DNA of 64,000 nt from Byssothecium circinans (taxonomy: Eukaryota; Ascomycota; Dothideomycetes; Pleosporales; Massarinaceae), in contig ML976980.1 in assembly GCA_010015675.1 (NCBI GenBank), forward strand, positions 1,350,362 through 1,414,361, given 5' to 3'. A program made the position numbers and the translations under genes. Shown one piece after another: positions 48,308-59,910 of this stretch (within the stretch, counting starts at the first letter, position 1; each line of letters starts with the position of its first letter). The notes beneath the pieces were generated by a model, which was not told where the DNA came from, searched no databases, and saw only the letters and a program-made list of their open reading frames with translations.

Positions 48308-49436
48308 ATGCCCAGCGTCTCTACCAAGCATGCGGAGAACCAGACGCGAAGTGAAGCATTGAAGCGTGCCCTGAAAGAACTCGAAAAGGAGCATGACACC
48401 TGGCACTAGTAAGCTCTCAATGGCAGAAGCTTGAATTGAAGACACTGACATGGATATCCGCATTGCCGCTGTTGCCATCAAATATAGTCGAGATCAATTG
48501 CTCCAGCTCGCGGACGCTATACTGCGACTTCCCCGTGAAGTCCGAGACGAGATATACGACCTCTGGATACATGACACTGTTGACAAGAGTTATCTTCTTA
48601 ACATCCGCCACAGTCAGGTGTATGGTCCGTATACAACAAAGCAACTGGATAGGTACATTTTGCTGTCACCAGAATTTGTTGGAAGGCAAGTGGCGCAAGA
48701 GACTGCAGAATTGTGTTTCAGAATGGGAGAGATCTGCCTCCTGCTGTCATGCTCTGCGTTTCCACATGGCACCTGCAACTGGCAACCCTTACACAGTGTG
48801 GGGAAAGGAATTCATATAAAAGACCTGACAAAATTTCTCGCCAACGACTTCCTTTCCCTCGGTATCCGCGCGAGAGATCATCTCCGCTCACTTCGAGTTG
48901 TCGTGTCCGGTGGCACCACCAGGGGTTCAGGGATCGCAAAGGAGTTGGAAGCGTTGCTAGCCCTTCGTCTGAAGAACGGGTTCGATCTTCAGATAGAACT
49001 AGAACATGCTGACGCTCAATATATAGCGAAGTTTGTGGCCTTGATGCGTCCCATATTGCCTAAATTTGAAGAGGAGGGCGTTCGCATCCGGGTTTACCAA
49101 CACCATTTCCTCAACCGACGCGCTACACGCAGGGGATCTACCTACGGCGATATCAAGCTGCTTGTGCCAATCAAGTCGTTGTGCGAGATGCTAAAGGGCG
49201 ATGCTGCTGAGGTGGTGTTCTTGAATTGCTCTGAGATATCCACTACCACGCCTAGGGAACGAAAGTGGATCCACAAAAAGCGCAAAGCCGAAGACGGGGA
49301 AGAGAAAGATGCGGAATGTGGCGTGGCGAAAAAGCGCCGCGAAGCAATCGAGCAAAACCTGGAGAGGTGGAAAGAGGAAGCAACAGGACGGGTGGAGGTT
49401 TTGAGGTCCAGATTGGAGAGTCCAAAATATTTCTGA
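48308..49436 (+). CDS. F-box/2EXR-like fungal protein
   Basis: Two exons: 48308-48408 and 48488-49436, 349 aa. The first exon encodes a short basic/acidic helix (SEALKRALKELEKEHDTWHY) that joins in frame to RDQLLQLADAILRLPREVRDEIYDLWI. A single-exon reading from the ATG at 48450 is also open and gives 328 aa; I prefer the spliced one because the total stays in frame and the first exon looks coding. LRLPREVRDEIYDL is the hallmark of the large fungal family of F-box-like/2EXR proteins, of which most members have no known role. The C-terminal part is Lys/Arg/Glu-rich (KWIHKKRKAEDGEE; KKRREAIEQNLERWKEEA), with a likely nuclear signal. Function not inferable. Confidence 0.72.
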
Positions 49437-50439
49437 TCCATTATCTCTCCTTAAGGTGTAAATAGACGTTCTATGCATGATCGCTCTAGGATCTTCCGTG
49501 ACAGTCACGTATCTTGTTCTGCTCAGAATGCGCTCGGTATTGGGGGACCCTGATTTGCGGTCAATGAGTGAAAACCTACCTAATATAAGCTATTAGAGCA
49601 AGAAGTTGTAGTCCAAGTATCCGGGGTTTTTTACCTATGTATTTGAAATCGTACAGTACTAGCACAGAAGTGTTGTAACACTGTAGCAGGCCTGGTTTCT
49701 GGAAAGCGTTCCAAGTCTTACGGAGCCTAACCGGCCCTTATTCTCAATCGACTGATCACTTGCTTCCTGCTTGTACCAAGAATTATAATCAATCTCGTCA
49801 AGGCGCGTCGATGAGGCTGATGTTCTTCCTGGGTATAGCGGATTTTCAGTCACACAAAGCCAGTGCCCAGCACTCGTTTTGTCCAACTGAATGGATGATA
49901 TTACCCGCTGTTAGCTTCTGGGGTCGCAATTTTCAATTGTCCTAAAAGACTGATAGGCTTTTCTAGGAGCGTTGATGTCAGAAGTATTTTATGTGCCTCT
50001 CCGGCCTTATAAAGCTTGCTCGAACGTAACAAAGGCTCCATATTAAGCATAGTTGCTGTGCACTTGTGAATGAAACGTGCGGGAAGGTGTACATATGAGT
50101 GTTTGTAGAACGCCTAGTGCCTTGCCTGTTGAGGTCTAGTGTCATGCATTGTTCTATGTGAAGGGCATACGCATTAGTCTCCGTGCGCTGACGCACTTAA
50201 GACCAACAATCGTGTAACGTATATATATAATCACAGGTTTAGGAAAGATACGTACTTCAATCTTTCCACCTTACCAAGAAACACTGAGGTCTCGACTCTA
50301 AAACCGTCTCTCTTCAAATACGTATCGACCTGCCCAACAACCTCTCTCTTAAAACACAACACAACACACTACATACAAACTAAGAACTAACAATTAGGTC
50401 CCATCCAAACCCCACTTCTTCACCAGTCTACCAACTACC
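49437..50439. other. Intergenic region before the DPP III relic
   Basis: About 1 kb with no supported gene. CT/CA-rich leader-like sequence runs from about 50255 to 50440, possibly the old promoter of the truncated DPP III copy. Confidence 0.45.
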
Positions 50440-50782
50440 AACTATCCCCTACACCGCCTTCTCCCACCTCACCGCATGCGAGAAACTCTACGCCCGCCAT
50501 TTCTCCAACGCCTCATGGCACGGCAGCACCATCGCCATGCGACAAGTCCCCCCAGAGAGTCCCGGGACCTCGCTTTCATCAGGCCGTGCCTCGTGCGCGT
50601 CCGGGGAAATGGTCAGGGCTGAGAATACGCGGCTGAGAAAATTTGTCGACGGTGATTGGAATCGAAGAAGGCGAGGAGAGCTTGAGACTACCATGGTAAG
50701 CAAGGATGCAACTATCGTGCGCGGCGACGATTCAATTGAGCTATCGAAGATCAATGCCGAACTGCTCAAAGCAAAAGAGTAA
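50440..50782 (+). pseudogene. Internally deleted copy of dipeptidyl peptidase III
   Basis: The frame reads TAFSHLTACEKLYARHFSNASWHGS and MRQVPPESP. These match TEPFSKLQTREKLYAHHFSNACWHGS and MRQVSKESP in the next gene. It then jumps directly to ENTRLRKFVDG and IVRGDD...ELSKINAELLKAKE, matching ENTRLRKLTDC and VVRGDHREELSRICDELLEAKK. The roughly 150 residues in between, and everything after, including the zinc site, are missing. A tandem duplicate that has lost its catalytic part. Confidence 0.85.
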
Positions 50783-51025
50783 GTCGCGAATGTTATTGCT
50801 GAGGCGAATATCCTCATCTAGGTCTATGGACGTCCAGTCGCACAAGGCTAGCGGCCAGTCATCATTGAGGCTGACCGATGGACGCCGCACACTATTGTTA
50901 TACGTGTTAGCACTTCGGCATCGGCCTAGGACCGTGATTCTCACTTGAGAATATCGAAATCGTTCCCCTCCCACACATCCTTCTGGCCCGGAAAAGCTCG
51001 CTCGAGATTGATGCAAGCGCCGTAA

Positions 51026-53449
51026 ATGTTAGGGTCTATCCGGGCCCCACTTCTCCTAGCCCTCCGACATCAACGAATCGCAACACCACAGCTTAACACT
51101 CACGCATCTTTGAGCGCAGCGATGGCTCCATTAGGGGTCGATGTTCCCACTACTGCCGTTCACCAATTGGCAGTCACGGAACCGTTTTCCAAACTACAAA
51201 CTCGAGAGAAACTGTACGCACATCACTTCTCCAATGCCTGCTGGCACGGGAGCAAGATTGTCATGCGACAGGTATCCAAAGAGAGTCCAGCAGTTTTTGC
51301 ATTGATCATGGAGATCAATCGTGCAGCTCAAGGAGAGTGGTCTACTCTGAACTGCACGAATGATGAACTCAATGAGTTCCTCGAATATGCAGCCCTATTT
51401 CTTTGCAATGGGTAACTATTACGCAAGTATACTATTTCCCTGCATTGGAAGATGCTCATTCGAACAGGGTGAAGGCGACCAGAAATTCATCCCAGACCTC
51501 TCGTACGACGGCATGCAGAAAATCGCCAGCGTCTCGCCAGCGCAGCCAGCCTCTTCAAAAACGTAGCCGAAGACATGTATTCGAAGCCGCCGTACAGTCT
51601 GGGATATCCAAGCGACAAGGCTCGGTCAAATTACTACCCCGACACACCAAATATCTCGCGCGACGAGATCGCACTCGTATCAAAGGTCATGGCAAAGCAC
51701 TCGATTGGGCCTGAAAATACTCGTCTGCGCAAGCTGACTGACTGTGAGAACGTTGGCTATGAGCTCCTGCAAGCCTCAGTGGAGAGCACTACAGAGAAGA
51801 TTGACAGCGACGAGCTTAGCGATGGCATCAAGGTTGTACGTGGCGACCACAGAGAAGAGCTTTCCAGGATCTGCGACGAGCTCTTAGAAGCAAAGAAATT
51901 CGCCGCAAACGATGCTCAGGTCAAGTTCCTGTCTCAGTTTGAGAAGAGCTTCCGGACGGGGAGTCTAGAAGCTTTCCAAGAAGCTCAGAAGACATGGGTC
52001 ACCGACCATGGTCCAGCAGTGGAAAACATGATTGGATTCGTCGAGCCTTACCGAGACCCGCATGGAGTCAGGGCTGAGTGGGAAGGGTTCATTGGTATAA
52101 GAGACCCAGGGGAGACCGAAAAGCTGGCAGGATGTGTGGAGAATTCCACGGCTTTCATCCGACTCTTGCCTTGGGCCGTGGCATCAGAAAACGACGGCAA
52201 GGGACCTTTTGAGAAAGGTACCTTCGAGCCTCCGGACCTCACCATCCTTCATGGTACGTTGACGCAGATATTTACCACAACTAGTTGCTAAGTTGTTTAG
52301 CCCTCACTGTATGTTACAGCTCAGTCTTCGAGGCTTCTAATGTGCCCAACGTAAGTTACTGATGAGCTTAAAAATTTCGGAACTAATAGTCTTGCAGTAT
52401 AACAACATACGAGAGAGTCATGGTTTCAAGAACCTTGTGATCGCCAACCGATTGAGCGCCAACCACAACCCCGCAAATCCATGCCACTACGTTCTGGAAA
52501 GCGACAAAGAGCTCTTCATGAGATGTACACATATTGTCAGATTTATCATGACCGCTGTTCACGAGCTCCTGGGACATGGGACGGGGAAGTTGCTCAGTGA
52601 GGATCCATCAGGCCAGTACAATTTCGACAAGGACAACGCACCAACCAATCCTTTGACCGAAAGACCTGTGGATACGTGGTATCTACCTGGTCAAACCTGG
52701 ACGGGTATTTTCGAAGACATCGCGACGTCGGTTGATGAGTGCCGAGCAACTTTGGTCTCTGAGTACCTTATGGATAATAAGGAGTTATTGGCCATCTTTG
52801 GCTATGTGGATGGCGATGATATCTCCCCTGAAGATCGTACGTTCATGTTTTATACGGCGCTTTGCCATTTGTGCTAATCCTACGACAAGTCACGTACATT
52901 ACCTATGTGCAGATTGGAGTGGAGGGACTGCAAGCATTGGAGCACTATAACGTTGAGAACCAAGCATGGGGGGAAGCTCATAAACAGGTACGTTATTCAG
53001 AATTTTCACCTTCCCGTTTAAGCGACGTCAGTTGTTGACAACTTCAGGGCCATTTTGCGATTTTCAAATACCTCTGCCTTGAAGGTGACGGCGTTCTTCT
53101 TGTCGAGCATGACGAGGAAAACTCGGAACTCAAAGTGCGCGTCGAATCTGCTAAGTTGTTAACACATGGCAAGAAAGCGCTCGGAGACTTCCTCTTGAAA
53201 CTGCACATATGGCGTTGTACAGCGGACGTCAAGTCCTGTCGCGAATTGTACGAGAAGATCACAGCAGTTGAGGGCGACTACGAGGAATGGCGACAGATCT
53301 TTTGCTCCAAGCCTGAACCGCGTTGGAAGTTTGTTCAAGCAAACACGTTCCGAGAAGGGGATGATGTGAAAATCAAGGTGTATGAGGAGAGCAACAAAGG
53401 CATCATACAATCCTGGGCGGAGAGAGTAGAGTATCTGCAACTTTTGTAA
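51026..53449 (+). pseudogene. Dipeptidyl peptidase III (M49), full length but with two frameshifts
   Basis: M49 zinc peptidase that removes dipeptides from N-termini of short peptides. Six coding segments: 51026-51422, 51468-52253, 52301-52350, 52398-52836, 52890-52987, 53048-53449, about 720 codons, normal length. The zinc motif HELLGH is present (about 52560), and the second-ligand motif reads DECRAT (family EECRAE). Frame is lost twice: near 51405-51410 (FLEYAALFLCN to MGNYY, best explained by 2 missing bases) and near 51538-51546 (SVSPA to ASLFKNVAED, 1 missing base). The lesions compensate, but a stop lies between. The first intron uses a GC donor (GCAAGT, 51423-51467). The N-terminal 32 residues look like a mitochondrial presequence; MAPLGV at 51122 is an alternative cytosolic start. 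All other junctions are intact, so the decay is recent or the lesions are sequence errors. Confidence 0.85.
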
Positions 53450-53504
53450 AAAGGTGCTTTGTGAAATTGTGTGACAGAAGCTTCGCGTAGTAATGATCTC
53501 ATTC

Positions 53505-54408
53505 TCATTTACGCGGAGATCGCGCAGCAATGATCGCCTGTGCCAACGATGCTAGCAACTGCAACAGTGACAAAACTATCGTGATTCCTCCTATCCAGAG
53601 TACTGCCCAGAACGTATACCATTGCAAAGGATTCCGCCTATCGCGCCAGAGATCCCGGACGCGACTCGGTTGCTGGCTCATATTGTACCTCTGGAGAAGC
53701 AACAAACGATTTCCAAGTCTTGGGAAGTCGTCGCGCACGGAATACACCTCAGAAGCAATCAAGGTCTTGGTGATGTTGAGATTGGATGCTGGAAATAAGT
53801 GAGAGGGAAAGTTTTTGCGCTTTTGTCGCGAGAGCAGCCCCTTGTCGATGGAAAGTGTTCCTAGTGTTACTAAGAAGGGATCAATCTCAGAGGTCTTCTT
53901 GAGTTCCGACAATTCCTTCTTGAACAATTCCCGGGACATCGATGACTGACCAAACAGTAATCTGTATGATAGGATGATTTCTTGATGTAAAGCTCTGACG
54001 GGTAGTACGTTGGTGGCGTGATCGCTGTATGCGTTTGATGGAAATAGGGCGGCCGTGATCCTGCTCGTATATTAGCGACACGGATCCATGGAAGTATTAA
54101 GGCCCTTTCGCTTACAGATTTACAGAAGGGAAACCTTTCTGGCTGAGAATGCTCGTAGCGCAGAAGGTTGGCCACCTGAAAATGTAAAGGATGCGGTTTT
54201 GTCGGTCGAACTCGAGGTGTCTCATAAGACAGTCAACCCATCTCAACCTTACTTTTCCAATCGTGTACAGAGAGTAGAAATTGAGGCTAGCCTCGTACAG
54301 GATATCGGATGTCGTAGTCGTCGCCCGGTCGGAGTCTGCTACTTGTTCGTCGTATTGCCCTTTGAAACCGAGAAACATTCTAACCAATGGACGCTTTGCC
54401 ATCTGCAT
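53505..54408 (-). CDS. Fungal membrane protein with C-terminal RDRRNPLQWYTFWAV motif
   Basis: Two exons in my model: 54408-54116 and 54060-53505, 282 aa. The 55-nt intron (GTAAGC donor, GAGCAG acceptor) joins GFPSVNL to ITAALFPSNAYSD. I recognise the family only as a widespread uncharacterised ascomycete one. Its marks are RWVDCLMRHLEFD...LYIFRWPTFC, ALHQEIILSYRLLFGQ, DDFPRLGNRLLLLQRYNMSQQPSRVRDLWRDRRNPLQWYTFW, and one C-terminal membrane helix (AVLWIGGITIVLSLLQLLASLAQ). Homologues usually have a longer N-terminus. Upstream of 54408 the frame hits a stop at about 54450, and I could not find a convincing first exon, so the 5' end may be truncated or mis-modelled. Start taken at the first in-frame ATG. 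Confidence 0.65.
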
Positions 54409-54697
54409 CTGCTGATCTCGAGCAATCCTGCCACTCGAAAACAGGGTGCTTTATCACCGTCGCGGTCGATTACTGGATCCAAAGCCATTGATATCCAGCA
54501 CAACGAAGCAAAGACGCCTATTGATACTGCTTCTCTCTCCATCGGAGTACTCTGAACTGGAGGTTTGAGCGCAGCATGAATATGACTAACAGCATGATCG
54601 ATCCCGAAGTCGTTGTTGCCGCCGGCATGTAGCTCCCACAGTGCGTTGATTACTGTGAAGCACCAGCGCCAGCATTCCGCGCCCTTTTTCGGTTTTT

Positions 54698-54732
54698 CGG
54701 TATTCGAATACCGCTATAGAGCGCTATAGCGG
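54698..54732. repeat. Two overlapping short palindromes
   Basis: A perfect 16-bp palindrome, CGGTATTCGAATACCG (54698-54713), overlaps a hairpin with 9-bp arms and a 4-nt loop (CCGCTATAG / CTATAGCGG, 54711-54732). They sit at the 3' end of the broken gene described next. Possible cruciform or old element end; no protein motif explains both. Confidence 0.8.
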
Positions 54733-55316
54733 TCAGGCAGGAGATGTTCGAAGGCGCGTTCTAGATGCTGGAAGAATATTAGGATTCCGGGCCAGCTTTG
54801 GGCATGTTGCGGCGGAAGACCAAAAAGGAGCTCAAGAGCTTGGTCGCGAAGATCCCTTACAGAGTCCTTGCCTGATACTTTCTTAGAGACACCTTCATCA
54901 TGCTGTGTAGGGCTTACGAACCTTGATTACCTCCGGAGGCGAGTTCTACGAGAACTTGAGAGCCCTTTCAAATGTTGGTGGTTGATCTTCCATGGAAACC
55001 AGCTTCCTAATCCGCTCTCTCTCGCGTTCGACGAATGCGGTCTCCTCGGGTGTAGCTATTTAGCAGATCAGCGACGCGTTGCACAGTAGCAGTGAGAGTC
55101 CTTACCCTTGGGGAACTTGGTGATGACCAGGTCTATCCACCTAAGCAGCTTAATGTTGCCGTCAGATTCGTCAGATATCGCAGCAAGCTTCTGCTGGAAA
55201 TCTAGGAGTTCTTTCTTAGTTGCTAGAGGAAGGGGCCAGATGCTTTTAAAGAAGCTGTACTCCAGATGAGGGATAGGCACAGCTAAAGGATTCTTCATAT
55301 TAAAAGGGGAAGCCAT
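54715..55316 (-). pseudogene. Broken gene of unknown fungal family
   Basis: Begins MASPFNMKNPLAVPIPHLEYSFFKSIWPLPL (start 55316). The first exon ends at 55106 (ITKFPKG, GTAAGG donor) and a 50-nt intron joins it to ATPEETAFVERERERIRKLV and PPTFERALK. One frameshift near 54950 is then needed to continue as VLVELASGGNQ; in frame 0 a TAG stops the protein at 54946-54948. Farther on, after a probable intron, coding-like sequence resumes: DLRDQALELLFGLPPQHAQSWPGILIFFQHLERAFEHLLPDRYSAL. I recognise no named family, although the spacing (helical, Leu-rich) looks like a once-real soluble protein. If read with frame 0 only, a 106-aa product remains. Confidence 0.65.
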
Positions 55317-55468
55317 GATAAGAGTGTAGATAAAGAAGGAAGAAGGAACATAGGTGAGAGCTCAAATTTATACCCAGTGTGCAACCTTAACCAAGCGAGC
55401 ATGTGAAAGCACAGCAAGTATGTGAAAAGCACATGCCTAGAGGATTCATCCCGTGTGAAGCAAGATAT

Positions 55469-55534
55469 TAGTAATAACCGTTACAAACTTGGCCCTCATG
55501 GCCCTCCATCCACTCGCGATAGCCGCAACTCCAG
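55469..55534. repeat. Copy 1 of a 66-67-bp gene-tail repeat
   Basis: Nearly identical to 59912-59978, in the same orientation. It differs by three transitions and a one-base deletion. The minus strand of copy 2 encodes VAAIASWMEGHEGQVCSGYY and a stop. The deletion here destroys that frame, so this is the dead copy of a protein C-terminus. Confidence 0.85.
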
Positions 55535-55997
55535 CTTCCATGGAAATATTTTGGTCGAACTTACGTGGTTGTTAATCGTTAATGGTACATCAGAGAGATT
55601 GGAGGGTGCCATTTATTTCCCGTGGCCAAGCTGGGTCGGAAGGCTTAAGTGCTAATATCGCGGCATCCTAAGCAAAGAGGAAGAAGGCCGAGACGACAGC
55701 AATGCCTGTGTGGCAGTCAATCGCCAAGACAATCACAAGGCAGTGTACAAGGCAGGCGCTAAAGCTGCATATTGCGACGGGTGAGGTGCGTCAACTTGTA
55801 TGAGCTGAGTTCGTATTCATATATAAACGAAGAAAGTGTCATTGGTTTAGCCCAAGTGCCAGCATGCGGTGGAAAATGAAGGGGAGAGCTGTCAACGCTG
55901 ACGAGCTCGAAAAGGTGCAAGGCACATGAAACCCCTCTTTTGGTGACACTTTCACACTGCCACCATTGGATCGTGCGACCACCAAGCGTCTGACTGA

Positions 55998-58900
55998 TCA
56001 TCTCCAGAATATTGGGATATACTTGTCATATGCCTGTTCTGTTCCAAACTCCGTCGCATCCGGGTCCCTCCTCTTGAGATAGATTTCTGCCTGATCGCGC
56101 AGATCCTCAGCCTCGTCTTCGTTTCCGTTGCTATCCTGTAACAGTCCCTCGGAAAGCTTGAACAAGTTTCGGGCATGTTCAACCGGCATGGTCTTCGTGT
56201 GATGCTTTGTGATCTCGATGGAATCACGAATATGCTTTCTGCATTTGCGTAAGCCTAGACTGTTACACTCGCAAACGCAGACCGCAAGAAGACAGACTTA
56301 CATAGCTGCCTCAACTTTACCCTGGTCTAGTGATAGAACGCCGATCTTGTACATGCAAGCACCATTGAAAGGGTGCAACCGGCTTTGATCGCCCTTCAGC
56401 CAGAGATTCTGCGCTTCGTGTGCATTGGCTTCTGCAGCTTCCAATTTTTTGTCACGTCTCTGGAGTGTAACGAGCGCAAACAGAGCGCTATTATTTATTA
56501 GTTGAGATATGAAAGACGAATAGAGCTCTACTTACTATGCGAGCATCGCCCAAGGGAATGGCTTGGAACATCTGAACTCTCGGACGATAGTATCGAGCAA
56601 ACTATACGCATCTTGCCTACGATCCAGATAGATTAGACAACGAGCCAAAGTCGTCTTCGTATGCGTGGGCCAGTCGTGTTCTTTGCCTTCTTTGTCGCAC
56701 CACTCGTACCATCGACCGCGGGATTTTTCGAGCCACTCAAGAGCTGTCTCATGCTGGTTGGCGGTATTATAGTTGTAGCCTATGTTGCATTCAAAACCTG
56801 CGAGCAACTCCCACTTCAAAGGGTTCTCATGAAGTCGGATCTCGTGGCCTTTCTTGTTGAGTTCGATGGCTTCTTGTACTTCACCGGTGCTTTCAGCGAG
56901 CTGAGCCTGGTGAGAGAAGATTGTCGCTATTAGATCGGCGACTCGAGATGGGTCATCTAACATCTCCACCGCAACCAAATTAACCTCGCACATATCTTTG
57001 AGGTCATCAAGAGCGTTCGCCTCGTAAACATATCTGGGGCTAAGTCAATACTCATAATTGTAGCATTGGCATACAAAACTTACCGCTGACATTCTTTCAA
57101 CAACTCACAGAACTTCCATGATGCCTTGAATGTCTTGCATAGCTTCTTCTCCTCCTTGAAGCAATCTTTCAGGTTGATGACATGCTGCAAATAGCGATTA
57201 CACTCAGCCCATTGGTCGTATTGTTGACCCTCCGCATCATTTTCCTTTGGGAAGACCTCGTACACCAAGGCGACAGCGTCGTCTAATGCCTTCTGTCTAC
57301 CTTCCGCAGAGAGATGGAACTTGAACTGGGTTTGCACCATTCTATGAATGGAAAATACACCTTCGTCTCTGTTACGCTTAACGAGAGCCAGGGTGAGAAG
57401 CAATTCCATAGTTTCGGCGAACCTGTGATACCGTTAGCTTGTAGCGGTGAAGAGTGAAGATGAACAGTAGACATACTCGAACTCGTCAGAGCAGAATTCG
57501 CAGCCGATGGGTGCTTCTACTTCCGGATCAAGTGCGAACAGGCTTTGCGGGATATTGTCGGGCATAAGGTAGGAAAGGATACCGAGAAGTGTATGACTCG
57601 TCGGGTTCTTCTGAACGAGATCTCGAAAAGAGAACTCCCATATCGCGTTGAGTTCAGACCCATGCAGCCGCTTCGGGTTCTTGGTATAATACTGCATGAA
57701 CTCCGTGATGGACCAGCTTCGGCGTCGGATCAAGCCTGCCATGTGGGATATTCCTAAAGCATGACCACTGAGCCGTTTGGACAGTTCTAGAGCAGATTCC
57801 CCCTCAAGCTCGAGATCAGCGCCGAGATCCTTTCGCAATAAATACAAAAGGATCTCGCAACCAATTTTTGGGTCCCACGACTTGACCTCGATTCCTGCAC
57901 TGGCCGGTCGGAAGGCCAGAGAATGATTTCGCGTAGTGATAATCGCTCTACCACGACTGGTACTAGGCCAATATGGCAGAAGGAGGTCAGCCGATTCGAC
58001 GTTATCGTATACGACGAGCCATTTGCTTTCTGATAGTGGGTCAGCTCTCATTGCGTTCAATATCTGATTTAGGCCGTGGCAATACTTACTGGACGACTGA
58101 AACCAATCCTGCACGAGGATTAGGTTCTCGTCATGATTCTGCGGATGCGCCTCGGGTAGTTTCAACCGCATGGCAATGTCGGTGAAGCTTTGTCTCAGTG
58201 AAGCGGCCTTTTCTCCATGCACCCAGAATACCGCATCAAGGTCATTGCTGTCGACCTTGAGTTCGACATATCGTGCAGCAATCGCGCTTTTGCCGATACC
58301 GCCTAGCCCGTACAGAGCTACTGACTGAAACGATGTGCCTGTTGATGCTCGATTCAGCACTGAGTCGAGCTTTTCAAAGATGTCGACGCGGTTAAAGAAT
58401 CGTGAGGACTTCGTTGGCGAAAGCATCAAGCACCGTATCTTCTGCTCCGTCGCTTTGACTTCAGCTTCTAGCAACGAAGCTCTAGACGCAGCACTAGCCG
58501 AGTGTGCAAAGGCTAGTTTCTCCATACGCGAGATATGCTCTGAAATCTCCTGATTCACGGATGCATATCTCCGCTCCAGCAGGAGCCACGGATTGTCTTC
58601 ATCGAATTTTTGGCCTTGTGTTGCACAAATCAGTCTCGAATAACTGAGCATGCCGGCGTTTTTTACACTTACGAACGCCTCCATCTGTCTCCCGTATTGC
58701 CTTGATGGCTTGCGTTAGTAGGTCAACTAAATGGACCTGGATATAGAAACATGAGTCCATGAAGCGATCAGAAAGGCTCTCTGATGTATGGCATTGCCCA
58801 TTGAACGTTTCGATCTTGTAACATACCGCCTTCAGCATTCGAGGAATCAGGCTCAATGCTTCAGGCTCTTCGGGAATAATCTTAGAGACTCGTTAATGCG

Positions 58901-59273
58901 CTGATATCAGGCGTGAGTCGGAAGGCAGTCACCATCACTGACCTGTAGCAAACGCCCCAAGAGGCCCCAAACAAAAGCAGTGTCTAGCTCCGGACCTAGA
59001 CGAGAGGCGAAGAACTGTACGAACGGCTGAAGATGCGCGAGAATAGGTCGGATCAGAGCAATCTCATGGGGAACAGATGGTTGGTCAAGAACTTTGACCG
59101 TACATCGTCCCATGTCTTCAGTTCGCCAACCTGAGCTCGATCTTCCGGTTCCAGCCACTTCTCGCAATCGATGATGATATGTGCCCACATCTTAGGGAAG
59201 AGGTTATCTCTGCGATCAAGTTAGAATGACACCGTCTGGGACATTCAGAGGCTTACAAAGGTGTAGGGTCCAT
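55998..59273 (-). CDS. NB-ARC/TPR NLR-like signalling protein (fungal STAND ATPase)
   Basis: Fungal NLR-type proteins act in non-self recognition and programmed cell death. Exons: 59273-59257, 59209-58943, 58880-58673, 58614-57477, 57422-57084, 57033-56536, 56487-56302, 56238-55998. An alpha-helical N-terminal part of unknown type (about aa 1-200) precedes the NB-ARC domain. That has P-loop GLGGIGKSAIA, Walker B KWLVVYDN, the sensor region GRAIITTRNHSLAF, and GHALGISHMAGLI as the GLPLA equivalent. A winged-helix-like segment follows, then TPR-type repeats (NANTANQHETALEWLEKSR-like; ALFALVTLQRRDKKLEAAEANA; HARNLFKLSEGLLQD). Near 59100 the family-like sequence changes frame (LKTWDDV to KVLDQPSVPHEIALIRP). 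Either one base is missing, or a 41-nt intron (59103 to about 59063, GTACGG...CATGAG) removes the segment and leaves an intact 950-aa protein. Domain calls are secure; the activity state is not. Confidence 0.85.
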
Positions 59274-59910
59274 CTTGATAGCAATTACCCGTAGATGAGC
59301 AGAAGGTATTCGGGGGACCTATCGACTATATAAGACTGCCCATGACGTTGACTATGTGCGGAGAACATAAACCGGTGAGTTGGACTGCCGTGTTTGGTCT
59401 TTAGCCCCGCTCTCTTTGTAACGCGCCGCATTTACGCTGTCGTGACTGGACGTGGCCAACAAGGTCACTATCACTGCGTTAGTGCTTCCATTATCGTGGA
59501 AGTAAGCAAACACACGGTCCGCGTCATCGATGGCTTAGAACCATACAGATGCTTCCCAAATGCGAGTGTAGTGATGAGGCTGAGAAGTCCAGCTATCAGG
59601 CTGAGGGGCAAAATAAGCCGGCCGTGTTGTTCAGCCTATCCTAAGAGACGCCCGTAGTTGACTTCTTTGCACATGGACGGAGCATGGTGTAACTCTCAAA
59701 TAGTCTTTCTGGAATTATCACGAGAAAATTACCTTCAGAAAAATCATCCAAAAGTTTTTATATTTGGCTGCCCAAGCTTTCGGCAAGTGAGCAATGGTGG
59801 GAATGTTGACCGCACTTGACGGTAATTAGAGAGCTCCCTCGTTGCGAAGTAAAATGACTAAATCTTTCATCTGGAATACTGAAAAACCAGCTCGTTAATT
59901 CTCTGTTCAA

